NCBI RefSeq assembly: GCF_000721235.1
Contig: NZ_JOFH01000005.1
Coordinates: forward strand, 171,697-235,696
Source: Streptomyces olivaceus
Lineage (GTDB): Bacteria; Actinomycetota; Actinomycetes; Streptomycetales; Streptomycetaceae
Length of the DNA stretch: 64,000 nucleotides
Reading direction: 5' to 3'
The translations under genes and the position numbers were made by a program. Shown in pieces: positions 1 to 8,157 of this stretch; the first letter of the stretch is position 1; every line of letters starts with the position of its first letter. The notes below the pieces were generated by a model. The model was not told the DNA's origin and did no database searches. It saw only the letters and a program-made list of their open reading frames with translations.

Positions 1-459
1 CTCGTCGTCGATCGGCAGTACCACCAGGCCCGCCTCGATCCGCCCCGCCGCCACGGCCGCCGCCGTCTCGGCGGAGTTCTGCCCCACCAGCCGGACGCGG
101 ACGGACGGATAGCGGGAGTGGAACATCTGCACGAGGTTGGACAGCAGGTAGTAGTCCGCGTTGCGCAGCACGCCGAACGTGGCGGTCCCGCCGCCCAGCG
201 AACCCAGGGACCGCACCGCCCGGGTGCCGCTGTCGGCGGCCTCCAGCGCCTGCCGGGCGTACGGCAGCAGCTCCTGGCCGGCCGACGTCAGGGTCAGGGT
301 GCGGCTGCCGCGTGCGAACAGCTCGGCGTCCAGTTCCGTCTCCAGACGGCGCACCAGTTCGGAGGCCGACGCCTGGGCGATGTCCATGGCCCGCGCCGCC
401 GCGGTGAACGACCCGAGCCGCTCCGCCTCGACGAAGGCCCTCAGCTGGTTGAGGGTCAT
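1..459 (-). CDS. LysR-family transcriptional regulator (C-terminus beyond window)
   Basis: The first 153 codons of a LysR regulator read leftward off the window edge. The N-terminus starts MTLNQLRAFVEAERLGSF and continues with a winged helix-turn-helix in which TAAARAMDIAQASASELVRR is the recognition region. This is followed by the linker and the start of the substrate-binding domain (residues about 90-153). It is divergent from the nitrilase-family gene at 774 across a 314-base gap, the usual LysR arrangement, so that gene is the obvious candidate target (inference). The effector cannot be judged because most of the sensor domain is missing. Confidence 0.88.
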   Translation of the reverse strand, partial: MTLNQLRAFVEAERLGSFTAAARAMDIAQASASELVRRLETELDAELFARGSRTLTLTSAGQELLPYARQALEAADSGTRAVRSLGSLGGGTATFGVLRNADYYLLSNLVQMFHSRYPSVRVRLVGQNSAETAAAVAAGRIEAGLVVLPIDDE

Positions 460-773
460 GTGCTGTCCGTGTTCTGTCGAGGTTCTTTCGAGGTTCTGTC
501 GAGCTGGTGATCCGCGTCCGGGGACGCGACGAACCTCGTTCTACCACGGCGACCGGCCGGGCACGGGCCGGGGCGACGGGCCGCGCGCGGGCCGGGGTGA
601 CCGGCCGGGCACAGGACGGGCAGCCGACCGGACAGCGGTCGGTCCGTCCCGCGCGAAACCCCAGGATCTTCCTGTGGGTGCCGCAGGAGGAAGGGATCTT
701 GTCCCGTGGGCGGCGCAGTGGTTGGCTCGGTTCCGTCCCCGGACGTCACCGAAAGCGGAAGGCTGCCCCCACG
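460..773. promoter_or_regulatory. Divergent intergenic region between LysR gene and nitrilase-family gene
   Basis: A 314-base gap with no convincing gene. Positions about 545-620 hold a low-complexity run of GGCCGGGCACGGG-like units repeated imperfectly. A weak GGAAGG ribosome site lies about 12 bases before the ATG at 774. I see no clear LysR T-N11-A box by eye. Confidence 0.4.
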
Positions 774-1649
774 ATGACGAACCGCCTGTCCCTCGGCCTC
801 GTCCAGACGGCCGCCCGGCACCATGCGGCCGGCGACCCGGACGCGTTCGCCGCGGACGTGCGCGGGGTCATCGCGGACCACCCGGACGTCCGGCTGCTCG
901 CCTACCCGGAGCTGCACCTGTGCGGGCACCAACCCGGTGAGGATCCCAGGACGGTGATGACCGCGGCGGCGGAGCCGTTGGACGGACCGCGCGGCGCCCG
1001 GCTGTCCGCACTCGCCCGGGAACTGGGCATCTGGCTCGTGCCCGGCACCGTCTACGAGCTGGGCGACGACGGCCGGGTCTACAACACCGCCCCGGTCTAC
1101 TCGCCCACCGGTGAACGGGTCGCCGCGTACCGCAAGATCTTCCCGTGGCTGCCCCACGAGACCACGGCGGCCGGCGACACCTTCGTGGTCTTCGACCTGC
1201 CGGGCCACGGTCGTGTGGGTCTGACCATCTGCTACGACGCCTGGTTCCCCGAGACCACCCGCCACCTGGCGTGGCAGGGCGCCGACCTCGTACTCAACCT
1301 GGTGCGCACGCCCACCGTCGACCGGGCCCAGGAAGTCGTGCTCGCCCGGGCCAACGCCATCGTGAACCAGGTGTTCATGGCCAGCCTCAACGCGGCGGCG
1401 CCGGACGGCGTCGGCCGCAGCCTCGTGGTGGACCCCGAGGGCCGGGTGCGCGGCGAGGCCGGACCAGGGGCGGAGGAGGTCCTGACGGACGTTCTCGACC
1501 TGGCCGAGGCGCGCCGGGTGCGGGAGCGGGGAACCGAGGGCATGGCCAGGGTGTGGGACCCCTTCGAGGAGGGCCGGCCACCCCTCGAGCTTCCCCTGTA
1601 CGCCGGCCGGGTGGATCCGGACCGCTGGCGCCGGGGCGCCCGTCCGTGA
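774..1649 (+). CDS. Nitrilase superfamily carbon-nitrogen hydrolase
   Basis: A 291-residue cytosolic hydrolase of the nitrilase/amidase superfamily. The catalytic triad is visible: Glu in AYPELHL (about residue 43), Lys in YRKIFPW (about 122) and Cys in ICYDAWFPE (about 155). Length and motif order fit the aliphatic amidase, carbamoylputrescine and omega-amidase branches, which cleave the C-N bond of an amide to give acid and ammonia. The frame is open upstream to 507. The ATG at 774 is preferred because the family homology starts exactly there (MTNRLSLGLVQTA) and the upstream codons are low-complexity. The substrate cannot be told from sequence. Regulation by the divergent LysR is inferred from position. 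Confidence 0.85.
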   Translation: MTNRLSLGLVQTAARHHAAGDPDAFAADVRGVIADHPDVRLLAYPELHLCGHQPGEDPRTVMTAAAEPLDGPRGARLSALARELGIWLVPGTVYELGDDGRVYNTAPVYSPTGERVAAYRKIFPWLPHETTAAGDTFVVFDLPGHGRVGLTICYDAWFPETTRHLAWQGADLVLNLVRTPTVDRAQEVVLARANAIVNQVFMASLNAAAPDGVGRSLVVDPEGRVRGEAGPGAEEVLTDVLDLAEARRVRERGTEGMARVWDPFEEGRPPLELPLYAGRVDPDRWRRGARP

Positions 1650-1658
1650 GCCGCGGGC

Positions 1659-1679
1659 GGCCGGCCCTGCTCACCGGCC
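1659..1679. terminator. Short hairpin between convergent genes
   Basis: GGCCGG at 1659-1664 pairs with CCGGCC at 1674-1679 around a 9-base loop. It lies in the 21-base gap between two convergent genes and runs into the end of the glucosidase gene. It may serve as a small bidirectional terminator. There is no U-tract, which is normal for this kind of genome. Confidence 0.35.
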
Positions 1680-3362
1680 GGGCGCCCGCTCCGTCCGCAG
1701 CCAGACGGTGGTCCACGGGGCGAGCGCGTCGCCGGTCAGCGGGCCCGAGGCGATGAGCACCTCGCCCCGCGGCATCGGCACGGGCTCGTCGGAGAGGTTG
1801 CTGACCGTGTGCCACCCACCGGCGCGGGTGAAGTGCAGCAGCCCCTGACGGATCCGCTCCCGCGGGCCCGCCCACTCCAACTCCTCGTCGACCACGAGCG
1901 TGCGACGCAGCCGCAGTGCCTCGCGGTACAGCTCCAGGAACGAGTCCTCGTCCCCCAGCTGCCCGTCCGCCGCGTACCGCCCCCAGTCGGCGGGCTGCGG
2001 CAGCCACGAGCCGCCGGGGCCGAATCCGAAGCTCGTCCCCTCGCTCGTCCACGGCAGCGGCACCCGGCAGCCGTCCCGCCCCTTGACCCGGCCGCCGCTG
2101 CGGACCCACATGGGATCCCGCAGGTCCGCCCGGTCGAGGCCGGCGACCTCGGGCAGCCCCAGCTCCTCGCCCTGGTAGACGTACGCCGATCCGGGCAGCG
2201 CCAGCATCAGCAGCGCCGCGGCGCGTGCCTTGCGCACCCCCGCCGCCGAGTCCGGCGCCGGTTCCGTGCCGTCGGTGAGCAGCCAGGCCTCGATGTCCTG
2301 CTTGGTGAAGTCGCCGGGCAGGGCGTAGCGCGAGACATGCCGCACCACGTCGTGGTTGGAGAGCACCCAGGTGCTGGTCGCCCCGGCCCGGCGGGCGTCG
2401 GCCAGGGCGGTGTCGATGGTGGTGTGCATCTCGGCGGCGGACAGGGGCGTGCCGAGGAAGTCGAAGTTGAACGCCTGCCCCAGTCCGTCCGCGGCGGCGT
2501 AGGCGGTCCGCCTGGACGTGCCCACCCAGGCCTCGGCGACGGCGAAGCGCGGAGGGTCGTACGCGTCGAAGACCTGCCGCCAGCCGCGGTAGATCTCGTG
2601 CACCTCGTCGCGGTCCCACAGCGGATGGCTGCCGTCGACCGGCAGCGCGGCCGGCTGGTAGCTGCGGCGCTCGCCGAGGTCGCGCAGCGGCGCCCGCAGA
2701 TCCTTGGCCAGCCCGTGGGCGACGTCGACGCGGAACCCGGCGACCCCCCGGTCCGACCAGAACCGCAGGGTGCGGTGGAAGTCCTCGCGCACCTCGGGGT
2801 TGTCCCAGTTGAAGTCGGGCTGCTCGGGCGCGTACAGGTGCAGGTACCACTGCCCGTCGGGCACCCGGGTCCAGGCGGGCCCGCCGAAGCTGGACGGCCA
2901 GTCGGTGGGCGGCAGTCCACCGTCCGGACCGCGGCCGTCCCGGAAGACGTAGCGCTCGCGGGCGGCGGAGCCGGGCGGGGCCGCGAGTGCCTCCTGGAAC
3001 CAGACGTGCCGGTCGGACGAGTGGTTGGGCACGATGTCGACCATGATCCGCAGACCGAGCCGGTCGGCCTCCGCGACCATCCGGTCGAAGTCGTCGAGGG
3101 TGCCGAGGCGCGGGTCGACGTCGCGGTAGTCGGCGACGTCGTAGCCTCCGTCGGCGAGTTGCGAGGGGTAGAACGGGCTCAGCCAGACGGCGTCCACGCC
3201 GAGGCGGGCCAGGTAGGGGAGCCGGGACGTGACGCCGGGGATGTCGCCGATGCCGTCGCCGTCGGAGTCGGCGAAGCTGCGGGGGTAGACCTGGTAGACG
3301 ACGGCCTGCCGCCACCAGCCCGCGTCGTGCGGCGAGGGGGCGGGGAAGTCGTGGTGGAGCAT
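1671..3362 (-). CDS. GH13 alpha-glucosidase (oligo-alpha-glucoside hydrolase)
   Basis: A 563-residue intracellular glycoside hydrolase of family 13. Conserved regions are in order: QVYPRSFADSDGDGIGDIPG near residue 25-45 (a calcium and substrate region typical of oligo-1,6-glucosidases), DIVPNHSS (about 110), nucleophile Asp in GFRVDVAHGL, acid Glu in FAVAEAWV, and the third Asp in LSNHDVVRH. There is no signal peptide, so it would act on imported maltose, isomaltose or trehalose-type sugars. It is the last gene behind the sugar importer genes, with a 148-base gap that holds tandem repeats. The layout resembles Streptomyces agl and mal clusters, where import and hydrolysis are co-regulated. 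The exact linkage preference is not resolved. Confidence 0.92.
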   Translation of the reverse strand: MLHHDFPAPSPHDAGWWRQAVVYQVYPRSFADSDGDGIGDIPGVTSRLPYLARLGVDAVWLSPFYPSQLADGGYDVADYRDVDPRLGTLDDFDRMVAEADRLGLRIMVDIVPNHSSDRHVWFQEALAAPPGSAARERYVFRDGRGPDGGLPPTDWPSSFGGPAWTRVPDGQWYLHLYAPEQPDFNWDNPEVREDFHRTLRFWSDRGVAGFRVDVAHGLAKDLRAPLRDLGERRSYQPAALPVDGSHPLWDRDEVHEIYRGWRQVFDAYDPPRFAVAEAWVGTSRRTAYAAADGLGQAFNFDFLGTPLSAAEMHTTIDTALADARRAGATSTWVLSNHDVVRHVSRYALPGDFTKQDIEAWLLTDGTEPAPDSAAGVRKARAAALLMLALPGSAYVYQGEELGLPEVAGLDRADLRDPMWVRSGGRVKGRDGCRVPLPWTSEGTSFGFGPGGSWLPQPADWGRYAADGQLGDEDSFLELYREALRLRRTLVVDEELEWAGPRERIRQGLLHFTRAGGWHTVSNLSDEPVPMPRGEVLIASGPLTGDALAPWTTVWLRTERAPGR

Positions 3363-3393
3363 CGGTGAACCTTTCGGGCGCGTGCCCGGGCTG

Positions 3394-3452
3394 GGGTGCG
3401 GACGGGCGGGGATGTGGACGGGCGAGGATGTGGACGGGCGGGGATGCGGACA
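3394..3452. repeat. 16-bp tandem repeat, about 3.7 copies
   Basis: Units of the form GGGATGTGGACGGGCG start at 3394 (15 bases), 3409, 3425 and 3441 (last one partial). They differ by one or two bases. The array lies between the permease stop at 3511 and the glucosidase start at 3362, so it would sit in the mRNA between the two genes. Confidence 0.75.
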
Positions 3453-3510
3453 GAGACGACGCGGGCGGAAGCGGCCGGCCGTCGGGCCGGGGAGGGTGGG
3501 AGGAGACCTC

Positions 3511-4359
3511 TCAGCCCTTCACGGCGCCGGTGGTCATGCCGGAGACGACCGAGCGGCGGAAGACCAGTACCAGGACCGCGATCGGCACGGTGGCCACCAT
3601 CGCGCCGGCGAAGATCACGCCGTACGGGACCTGGTACTGGCTGGTGAACAGCGCGATGCCGACGGAGACGGTGCGCCGGTCGTCGGAGCCGTTGAAGGTG
3701 AGCGCGAGCAGGAACTCCGACCAGGTCGCGGTGAAGGCGAAGACACCGGCCGTGAACAGCCCCGGGCGGGCCAGCGGCAGGATCACCGTCACGGCCGTGC
3801 GCAGCGGCCCGGCCCCGTCCACGACGGCCGCCTCCTCCAGCTCGCCCGGGATGCCGCTCAGGTAGTTGCGCATGATCCAGATCGCGAACGGCAGGTTCAG
3901 CGCCACATACGGGACGATCAGCCCCGGGTAGCTGTTGAGCAGCCCCGCCTGGCGCTCCATCAGGAACAGCGGAACGAGCAGCGCGATCGGGGGGAACACG
4001 GACAGCATCAGCAGCGCCGTCATGACCGCCCCGCGCCCGCGCAGCGGCAGCCGGGCGAGGGCGTACCCGGCGAAGAACGCCAGGGACAGGATCAGTACGG
4101 TCGACACGCAGGCCACGACGACGCTGTTGAGGAAGTAGTGGCCGATCCCGTTGCGTACGAAGGCGGTCTCGTAGTTGCCGAGGGTGGGGTCCTCGGGCAG
4201 CAGGGAGGGCGGCGTCGCGCTGATCTCACCGGGGCCCTTGAAGGAGGCGGACGCCATCCAGACCAGGGGCAGCGTGGCGCACCCGGCGATCAGCAGACCG
4301 CCAAGGTTGACGACGTTGACGTACCGGCGCACACCGGTGCGCGGGATGTGGCGGCTCAT
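3511..4359 (-). CDS. ABC sugar transporter permease, MalG type
   Basis: A 282-residue inner-membrane permease with six predicted hydrophobic segments. It carries the EAA loop ELEEAAVVDGAGPLRTAVTV (about residues 178-197), which contacts the ATPase. The N-terminus MSRHIPRTGVRRYVNVV is followed directly by the first membrane helix. Its ATG overlaps the stop of the upstream permease gene as ATGA, which indicates translational coupling. With its partner it forms the heterodimeric channel of a CUT1 carbohydrate importer. No ATPase gene is present; in streptomycetes such importers are known to share the ATPase MsiK. Confidence 0.93.
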   Translation of the reverse strand: MSRHIPRTGVRRYVNVVNLGGLLIAGCATLPLVWMASASFKGPGEISATPPSLLPEDPTLGNYETAFVRNGIGHYFLNSVVVACVSTVLILSLAFFAGYALARLPLRGRGAVMTALLMLSVFPPIALLVPLFLMERQAGLLNSYPGLIVPYVALNLPFAIWIMRNYLSGIPGELEEAAVVDGAGPLRTAVTVILPLARPGLFTAGVFAFTATWSEFLLALTFNGSDDRRTVSVGIALFTSQYQVPYGVIFAGAMVATVPIAVLVLVFRRSVVSGMTTGAVKG

Positions 4360-5348
4360 GCCCTGCCCTCCTCGTCGACGTGGGCGCGGAAGACGCGCAG
4401 GAACAACAGGCAGCAGCCCATGACGATGACGGCGGTCGTCACGGCCACGGCGGCACCGCCGCCGAAGTCGAGGTTCTGGAAGAGGATCCGGTACCCGAGG
4501 ATCGCCACCGACTGGGTGGCCGTGCCCGGCCCGCCCTGCGTCAGCACGAACGGCAGGTCGAAGATGCCGAACGCCTGGAGGATGCGGAAGAGCACCGCGA
4601 TGGCGACGATGGGCCGCAGCTGCGGCAGCGTCACCTTCCAGAACGTGGTCCAGGGACCCGCGCCGTCGATCTCCGCGGCCTCGTAGACGTCGCCGGGGAT
4701 CAGCATGAGTCCGGCGAGCACCACGATGGCGACGAAGGGCGTCGTCTTCCACACGTCCACGACGACCATCGCCGCCATCGCCGGAACCGGCTCCCCCAGG
4801 ATGTCCGGCTGGGTGCCGAACAGCTGCTCGCAGAGCCAGCCCACCGCGCCGTAGGTGCCGTTGAAGAGGTACGACCACAGCTGGGCGGCGATCACGTTGA
4901 TCAGCGCCCAGGGCAGCAGGAGCAGGGCCAGGATCCAGCCGCGGGCGGCGCCGAGCCGTTCCAGTACGAGCGCCACGAGGGTGCCCAGGACCAGCTCGGC
5001 GAAGACGGAGACGACGGTGAAGCCCAGCGTGAACGCGAGGGCCCGGTACCACTCGGGATGGGTCAGCAGCGCCTCGTAGTGCCCGAGCGTGGGCGAGCCG
5101 AGCCGCAGCCCGCCGTAGTCCAGCCGGACCTCGCAGAATGACAGCACCAGCGAGAAGAGCACGGGGAAGACGGTCACGGCGGCGACGACCAGCAGGGCGG
5201 GGGAGGCGAAGAACCACCCGGCGCGCGCCCGGCGGCGGGCGACCGAGCCCGGCCGCGCGCTCCCCGGTGGTGGGGCCCCGGTCCGGGCGCGCCCGTCCCC
5301 GCCCTCCGCCGGCGTCTTCGACGTCCTCGTCGGCAGTGCGGAACTCAC
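4356..5348 (-). CDS. ABC sugar transporter permease, MalF type
   Basis: A 330-residue membrane permease. A Pro/Arg-rich cytosolic N-terminus of about 45 residues precedes the first helix (AGWFFASPALLVVAAVTVF). The EAA loop is DVYEAAEIDGAGPWTTFWKV, about residues 215-234. It overlaps its neighbours by 4 bases on both sides (start with the binding protein stop, stop with the next permease start), so the three transport genes are one tightly coupled unit. Family length is about 290-330 residues, so it is complete. Confidence 0.93.
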   Translation of the reverse strand: MSSALPTRTSKTPAEGGDGRARTGAPPPGSARPGSVARRRARAGWFFASPALLVVAAVTVFPVLFSLVLSFCEVRLDYGGLRLGSPTLGHYEALLTHPEWYRALAFTLGFTVVSVFAELVLGTLVALVLERLGAARGWILALLLLPWALINVIAAQLWSYLFNGTYGAVGWLCEQLFGTQPDILGEPVPAMAAMVVVDVWKTTPFVAIVVLAGLMLIPGDVYEAAEIDGAGPWTTFWKVTLPQLRPIVAIAVLFRILQAFGIFDLPFVLTQGGPGTATQSVAILGYRILFQNLDFGGGAAVAVTTAVIVMGCCLLFLRVFRAHVDEEGRA

Positions 5349-6670
5349 AACGCCTTTCCTTCCAGTGCCGTGCGCAGACCCTCGCGGGCCTCGCGGACGC
5401 CGTCCGCGGGGGAGAGGTCACCGCGTACGACCGCGTTCGCGGGGGTGTAGAGGGCCTTGCTGACCTGCGGGTAGTAGGGGGTCACGGGCCGGGCGACGAG
5501 TCGTAGATCGGCGGCGCGCAGGACGGTCGGGTCGCCCGCGGCGCGCGCCTCGGGCCCGGTGAGCACCGAGGTCATGGCCGGGACGACGCCGGCTTCCCGA
5601 GCGAGCAGGCGCTGCACCTCCTCCCCGGCGCAGAACCGGGCGAACTCCATGGCGGCGCCCAGCGCCTGCGAGCTGGGGTTGACGAAGTTGCTCCAGCCGC
5701 CGGCGCACGAGACGCCGGAGCGGCCGGTGCCCTCGAAGCCCGGTCGCGGCACCGCCCCGATCCTCCCCGCCACGTGGGAGACCCCCGGGGCGCTCGCGTT
5801 GACCCACGCGTACGACCAGTTGCGCAGGAACAGCCCCCGACCGCCGGTGAAGGCGTCCTGGGAATCCGACTCCTCGTACGTGGCCACGGTGCCGGGCGTG
5901 ACTCCGCTCCCGGTGAACTCGGCCATCAGGGAGAACGCCCGTTCCGCCGCGGCTCCGCCCAGCGCGGCCCGGCCGCGCCCGTCGAGGACGGCGGCACCCG
6001 CGTCGGCCAGAAACTCCGTGACGTTGGCCGTCAGGGACTCGGTCACCGCCGCCTGCCACAGGAACCCGGCCTCGACGTCACCGGCCCGCTGCACCGTGCG
6101 GGAGGTGTGCAGCAGCTCCTCCCAGCTGCGGGGGAGGCGCAGGCCGTGCTTGGCGAGGAGGTCCTTGCGGTAGAAGAGGTAGGCGCTGTCGGTGAAGAAC
6201 GGGACCGCGTACACCTGGCCCCCGTGGGTGGAGCCGGTGCGCAGGGCCGCCGGGTAGGCGTCCCAGAAGCCGTCCGGGAGCAACCGTTCCACGGGCAGCG
6301 CGAGCGACGAGTCGCCGAACTGCGCCGGCCACGTCGTGTCGCCCAGGTAGACGTCGGGCTGGGGGGAGCCGCCGGCGAGCTGGGTGGCGATGGCGCTGCG
6401 GTTGCCGTCCGAGGTGGACAGCGCGTTGATCTTCGAGACGCTGATGCGGGGATGCCGCCGCTCGAAGGCCTTGATGATCAGGTCCGCGACGATGCCGCCC
6501 CGGCGCGAGGGGATCTCCGAGACCCACCAGGTCAGCCGCGCCGGACCCCGGGGAACGGCCGCGGCCCGCGTGAGCAGGTCGTCGAGGTCCTTCCCTCCGC
6601 ACCCGGTCAGCAGGCCCGCCGCGGCGGCGCCGAGGGCGCCGGTGAGCAGTGTTCTGCGGCGCAGGGACAT
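5345..6670 (-). CDS. Sugar-binding lipoprotein of ABC importer
   Basis: A 441-residue extracytoplasmic solute-binding protein of the CUT1 carbohydrate class. A type II signal peptide is clear: MSLRRRTLLTGALGAAAAG followed by lipobox LLTGC, so the mature protein starts at Cys24 and is lipid-anchored. The RR-T-L-L pattern could also allow Tat export. The fold signature for the family (YLGDTTWPAQF, then VPFFTDSAYLFYRKDLL) is present. It is the first gene of the operon. A strong AGGAGGGG ribosome site precedes it, and its promoter carries a palindromic operator (6701-6714). The ligand is likely an alpha-glucoside, judged from the glucosidase in the operon. Confidence 0.93.
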   Translation of the reverse strand: MSLRRRTLLTGALGAAAAGLLTGCGGKDLDDLLTRAAAVPRGPARLTWWVSEIPSRRGGIVADLIIKAFERRHPRISVSKINALSTSDGNRSAIATQLAGGSPQPDVYLGDTTWPAQFGDSSLALPVERLLPDGFWDAYPAALRTGSTHGGQVYAVPFFTDSAYLFYRKDLLAKHGLRLPRSWEELLHTSRTVQRAGDVEAGFLWQAAVTESLTANVTEFLADAGAAVLDGRGRAALGGAAAERAFSLMAEFTGSGVTPGTVATYEESDSQDAFTGGRGLFLRNWSYAWVNASAPGVSHVAGRIGAVPRPGFEGTGRSGVSCAGGWSNFVNPSSQALGAAMEFARFCAGEEVQRLLAREAGVVPAMTSVLTGPEARAAGDPTVLRAADLRLVARPVTPYYPQVSKALYTPANAVVRGDLSPADGVREAREGLRTALEGKAL

Positions 6671-6700
6671 GGCGTACCCCTCCTCTCTGGGGCTGCCCTA

Positions 6701-6714
6701 TGACAGCGCTGTCA
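6701..6714. promoter_or_regulatory. LacI-type operator 1 (perfect palindrome)
   Basis: TGACAGCGCTGTCA is a perfect 14-bp palindrome with the central CG of LacI-family operators. It sits immediately downstream of the -10 box of the importer promoter, where a bound repressor would block initiation. Confidence 0.85.
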
Positions 6715-6743
6715 CGCTAGGGAGTGCCATTCTGATATGTCAA
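6714..6743 (-). promoter_or_regulatory. Promoter of the sugar-import operon
   Basis: On the minus strand a consensus -35 TTGACA (6743-6738) is followed after 18 bases by -10 TAGCGT (6719-6714). The operator palindrome starts at the last base of the -10 box. This is a textbook housekeeping-sigma promoter for this genus. Confidence 0.75.
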
Positions 6744-6778
6744 TGGTCGAAACGTGTAGCGAGTTGAAAGATTCGGAA

Positions 6779-6792
6779 TGGCAGCGCTGTCA
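6779..6792. promoter_or_regulatory. LacI-type operator 2 (one mismatch)
   Basis: TGGCAGCGCTGTCA is the same palindrome as at 6701 with one changed base. The two sites are 78 bp apart. It lies about 45 bp upstream of the regulator start, so it probably gives autoregulation and may allow looping with site 1. Confidence 0.8.
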
Positions 6793-6837
6793 TGGTGCCT
6801 GACCTGGTGCGGCGGTCCCTGTGTTAGCGTCCCGCAC

Positions 6838-7917
6838 ATGGTCGGTGAAGCCGTTGAAAAGGGCGCCACGCTGGCGGACGTCGCCGAGAGGGCCGGAGTC
6901 TCACCCTCGACCGTCTCACGCACCCTGCGCGGTCTGTCCACCGTCTCGCCCCAGACTCGCGCGCGTGTGGAGAAGGCGGCACGCGAGCTGTCGTTCGCCA
7001 TCTCCCGCAGCGCCTCCAGCCTGGTCACGGGACGCACCGGCCGGGTGGCCGTGCTCGTGCCCAACCTGGACTCCTGGTTCCTCGGCGCGGCGCTCGCCGG
7101 CCTGGCCCCCGCCCTCAACGCGGCCGGCCTCGACATGCTGGTCTACAGCGTCACCACCGCCGAGCAGCGGGCCGAGTTCTTCGACCGGCTGCCCGCCCGC
7201 CGCAACGCCGACGCGCTGCTCGTCGTGAGCTTCGCGCTCTCCCCGCGGGAACGGGCGCGGCTGGACGACCTGGGCATGCCGCTGGTCTTCGTGAGCCAGC
7301 ACGAGCAGGGCAGGGCCGGCGTCTACGTCGACGACGTGGAGGCCGCCCGCCGGGGTACCCGGTACCTGCTCAACCTCGGCCACCGGCGCATCGCGTACCT
7401 GGAGCCCGCCGACCCCTCGGGCTTCGCCTGGAGCAGCAGGGCCCGCCTCGACGGCTACCGGGAGGCCCTGGCCGAGGCCGGCGTCGACCGGGACGACGAA
7501 CTCGTCCGGCGGGTCGCCGACTGGCAGGGGCCGAGCCTGGATGCCGCGGTGGGGCGCCTGCTCAGCCTCGCCGAACCCCCGACAGCGGTCTTCGCGGAGA
7601 CGGACGACATCGCCTTCCGGCTCCTCACGGTGCTGCGCGGCGTCAACGTCCCCGTCCCGGCGCGGATGTCGGTCCTCGGCTTCGACGGGCACGCGATGGC
7701 CGAGCCGTGGGACCTGTCCACCCTGGCCCAGCCCGCCCGCCGACTGGGCGAGGCGGCCGCGGAGTTGGCCCGCCAGGTGATCCAGGACCCCGCAACGCAC
7801 GGGGAGCGCCACGTGGTCCTGCCTGTCGAACTCGTCCCCCGGGGCAGCACGGGACCGGCACCGGGTTCGCGGGACGAAGGGGACAAGGGCGAGGAGGACG
7901 TCCGCAACGGGGGGTGA
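6838..7917 (+). CDS. LacI-family repressor of the alpha-glucoside operon
   Basis: A 359-residue regulator. The N-terminal helix-turn-helix TLADVAERAGVSPSTVSRTL (about residues 10-29) is followed by a hinge helix (RSASSLVTGRTG) and a periplasmic-binding-protein-like sensor domain (VAVLVPNLDSWFLGAAL onward, ending with SVLGFDGHAMAEPWDLSTL). It is divergent from the importer operon and lies beside two matching palindromes, so it is very likely their repressor with a sugar as inducer. An ATG at 6778 is also open but would put the operator inside the gene. I chose 6838 because the LacI homology starts there. A TAGCGT hexamer ends 7 bases before the ATG and no ribosome site is visible, so the message may be leaderless. 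Confidence 0.9.
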   Translation: MVGEAVEKGATLADVAERAGVSPSTVSRTLRGLSTVSPQTRARVEKAARELSFAISRSASSLVTGRTGRVAVLVPNLDSWFLGAALAGLAPALNAAGLDMLVYSVTTAEQRAEFFDRLPARRNADALLVVSFALSPRERARLDDLGMPLVFVSQHEQGRAGVYVDDVEAARRGTRYLLNLGHRRIAYLEPADPSGFAWSSRARLDGYREALAEAGVDRDDELVRRVADWQGPSLDAAVGRLLSLAEPPTAVFAETDDIAFRLLTVLRGVNVPVPARMSVLGFDGHAMAEPWDLSTLAQPARRLGEAAAELARQVIQDPATHGERHVVLPVELVPRGSTGPAPGSRDEGDKGEEDVRNGG

Positions 7918-8157
7918 CGGTCGCCTCCGCCTCGGCGGCGTGCGCGATGCGTGCGATGCGTGCGCGATGCGTGCGCTCGGGCGGGCGAGAAGGTGGCGTG
8001 CATTGGTATGGGCCAGAACGCCTGGGACTCGTATGCTCTGTGGGGCCGGTGGCACGACCCTCCCCCACCCGAGTTGTGTGCCGGCTCGGGCGACGCCCCA
8101 TCCACTCCGACCCGAGCAGCCGGGTGAACTCCCCCCACTCACCGCCTCAGGGAGGCC
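7918..8157. other. Intergenic region with GATGCGTGCG repeats
   Basis: A 240-base gap. Positions 7940-7976 contain three copies of GCGATGCGT separated by GCG steps. A GGGAGG ribosome site precedes the ATG at 8158. Nothing else is recognisable. Confidence 0.4.

Noticed and set aside
4356..6670. Search for an ATP-binding subunit gene in the sugar import operon
   Set aside because: No Walker A/ABC signature gene is present; importers of this class in streptomycetes commonly share the MsiK ATPase encoded elsewhere.
7939..7976. Short GATGCGTGCG repeats considered as a CRISPR-like array
   Set aside because: Units are 9-13 bases without unique spacers; no cas genes anywhere in the window.
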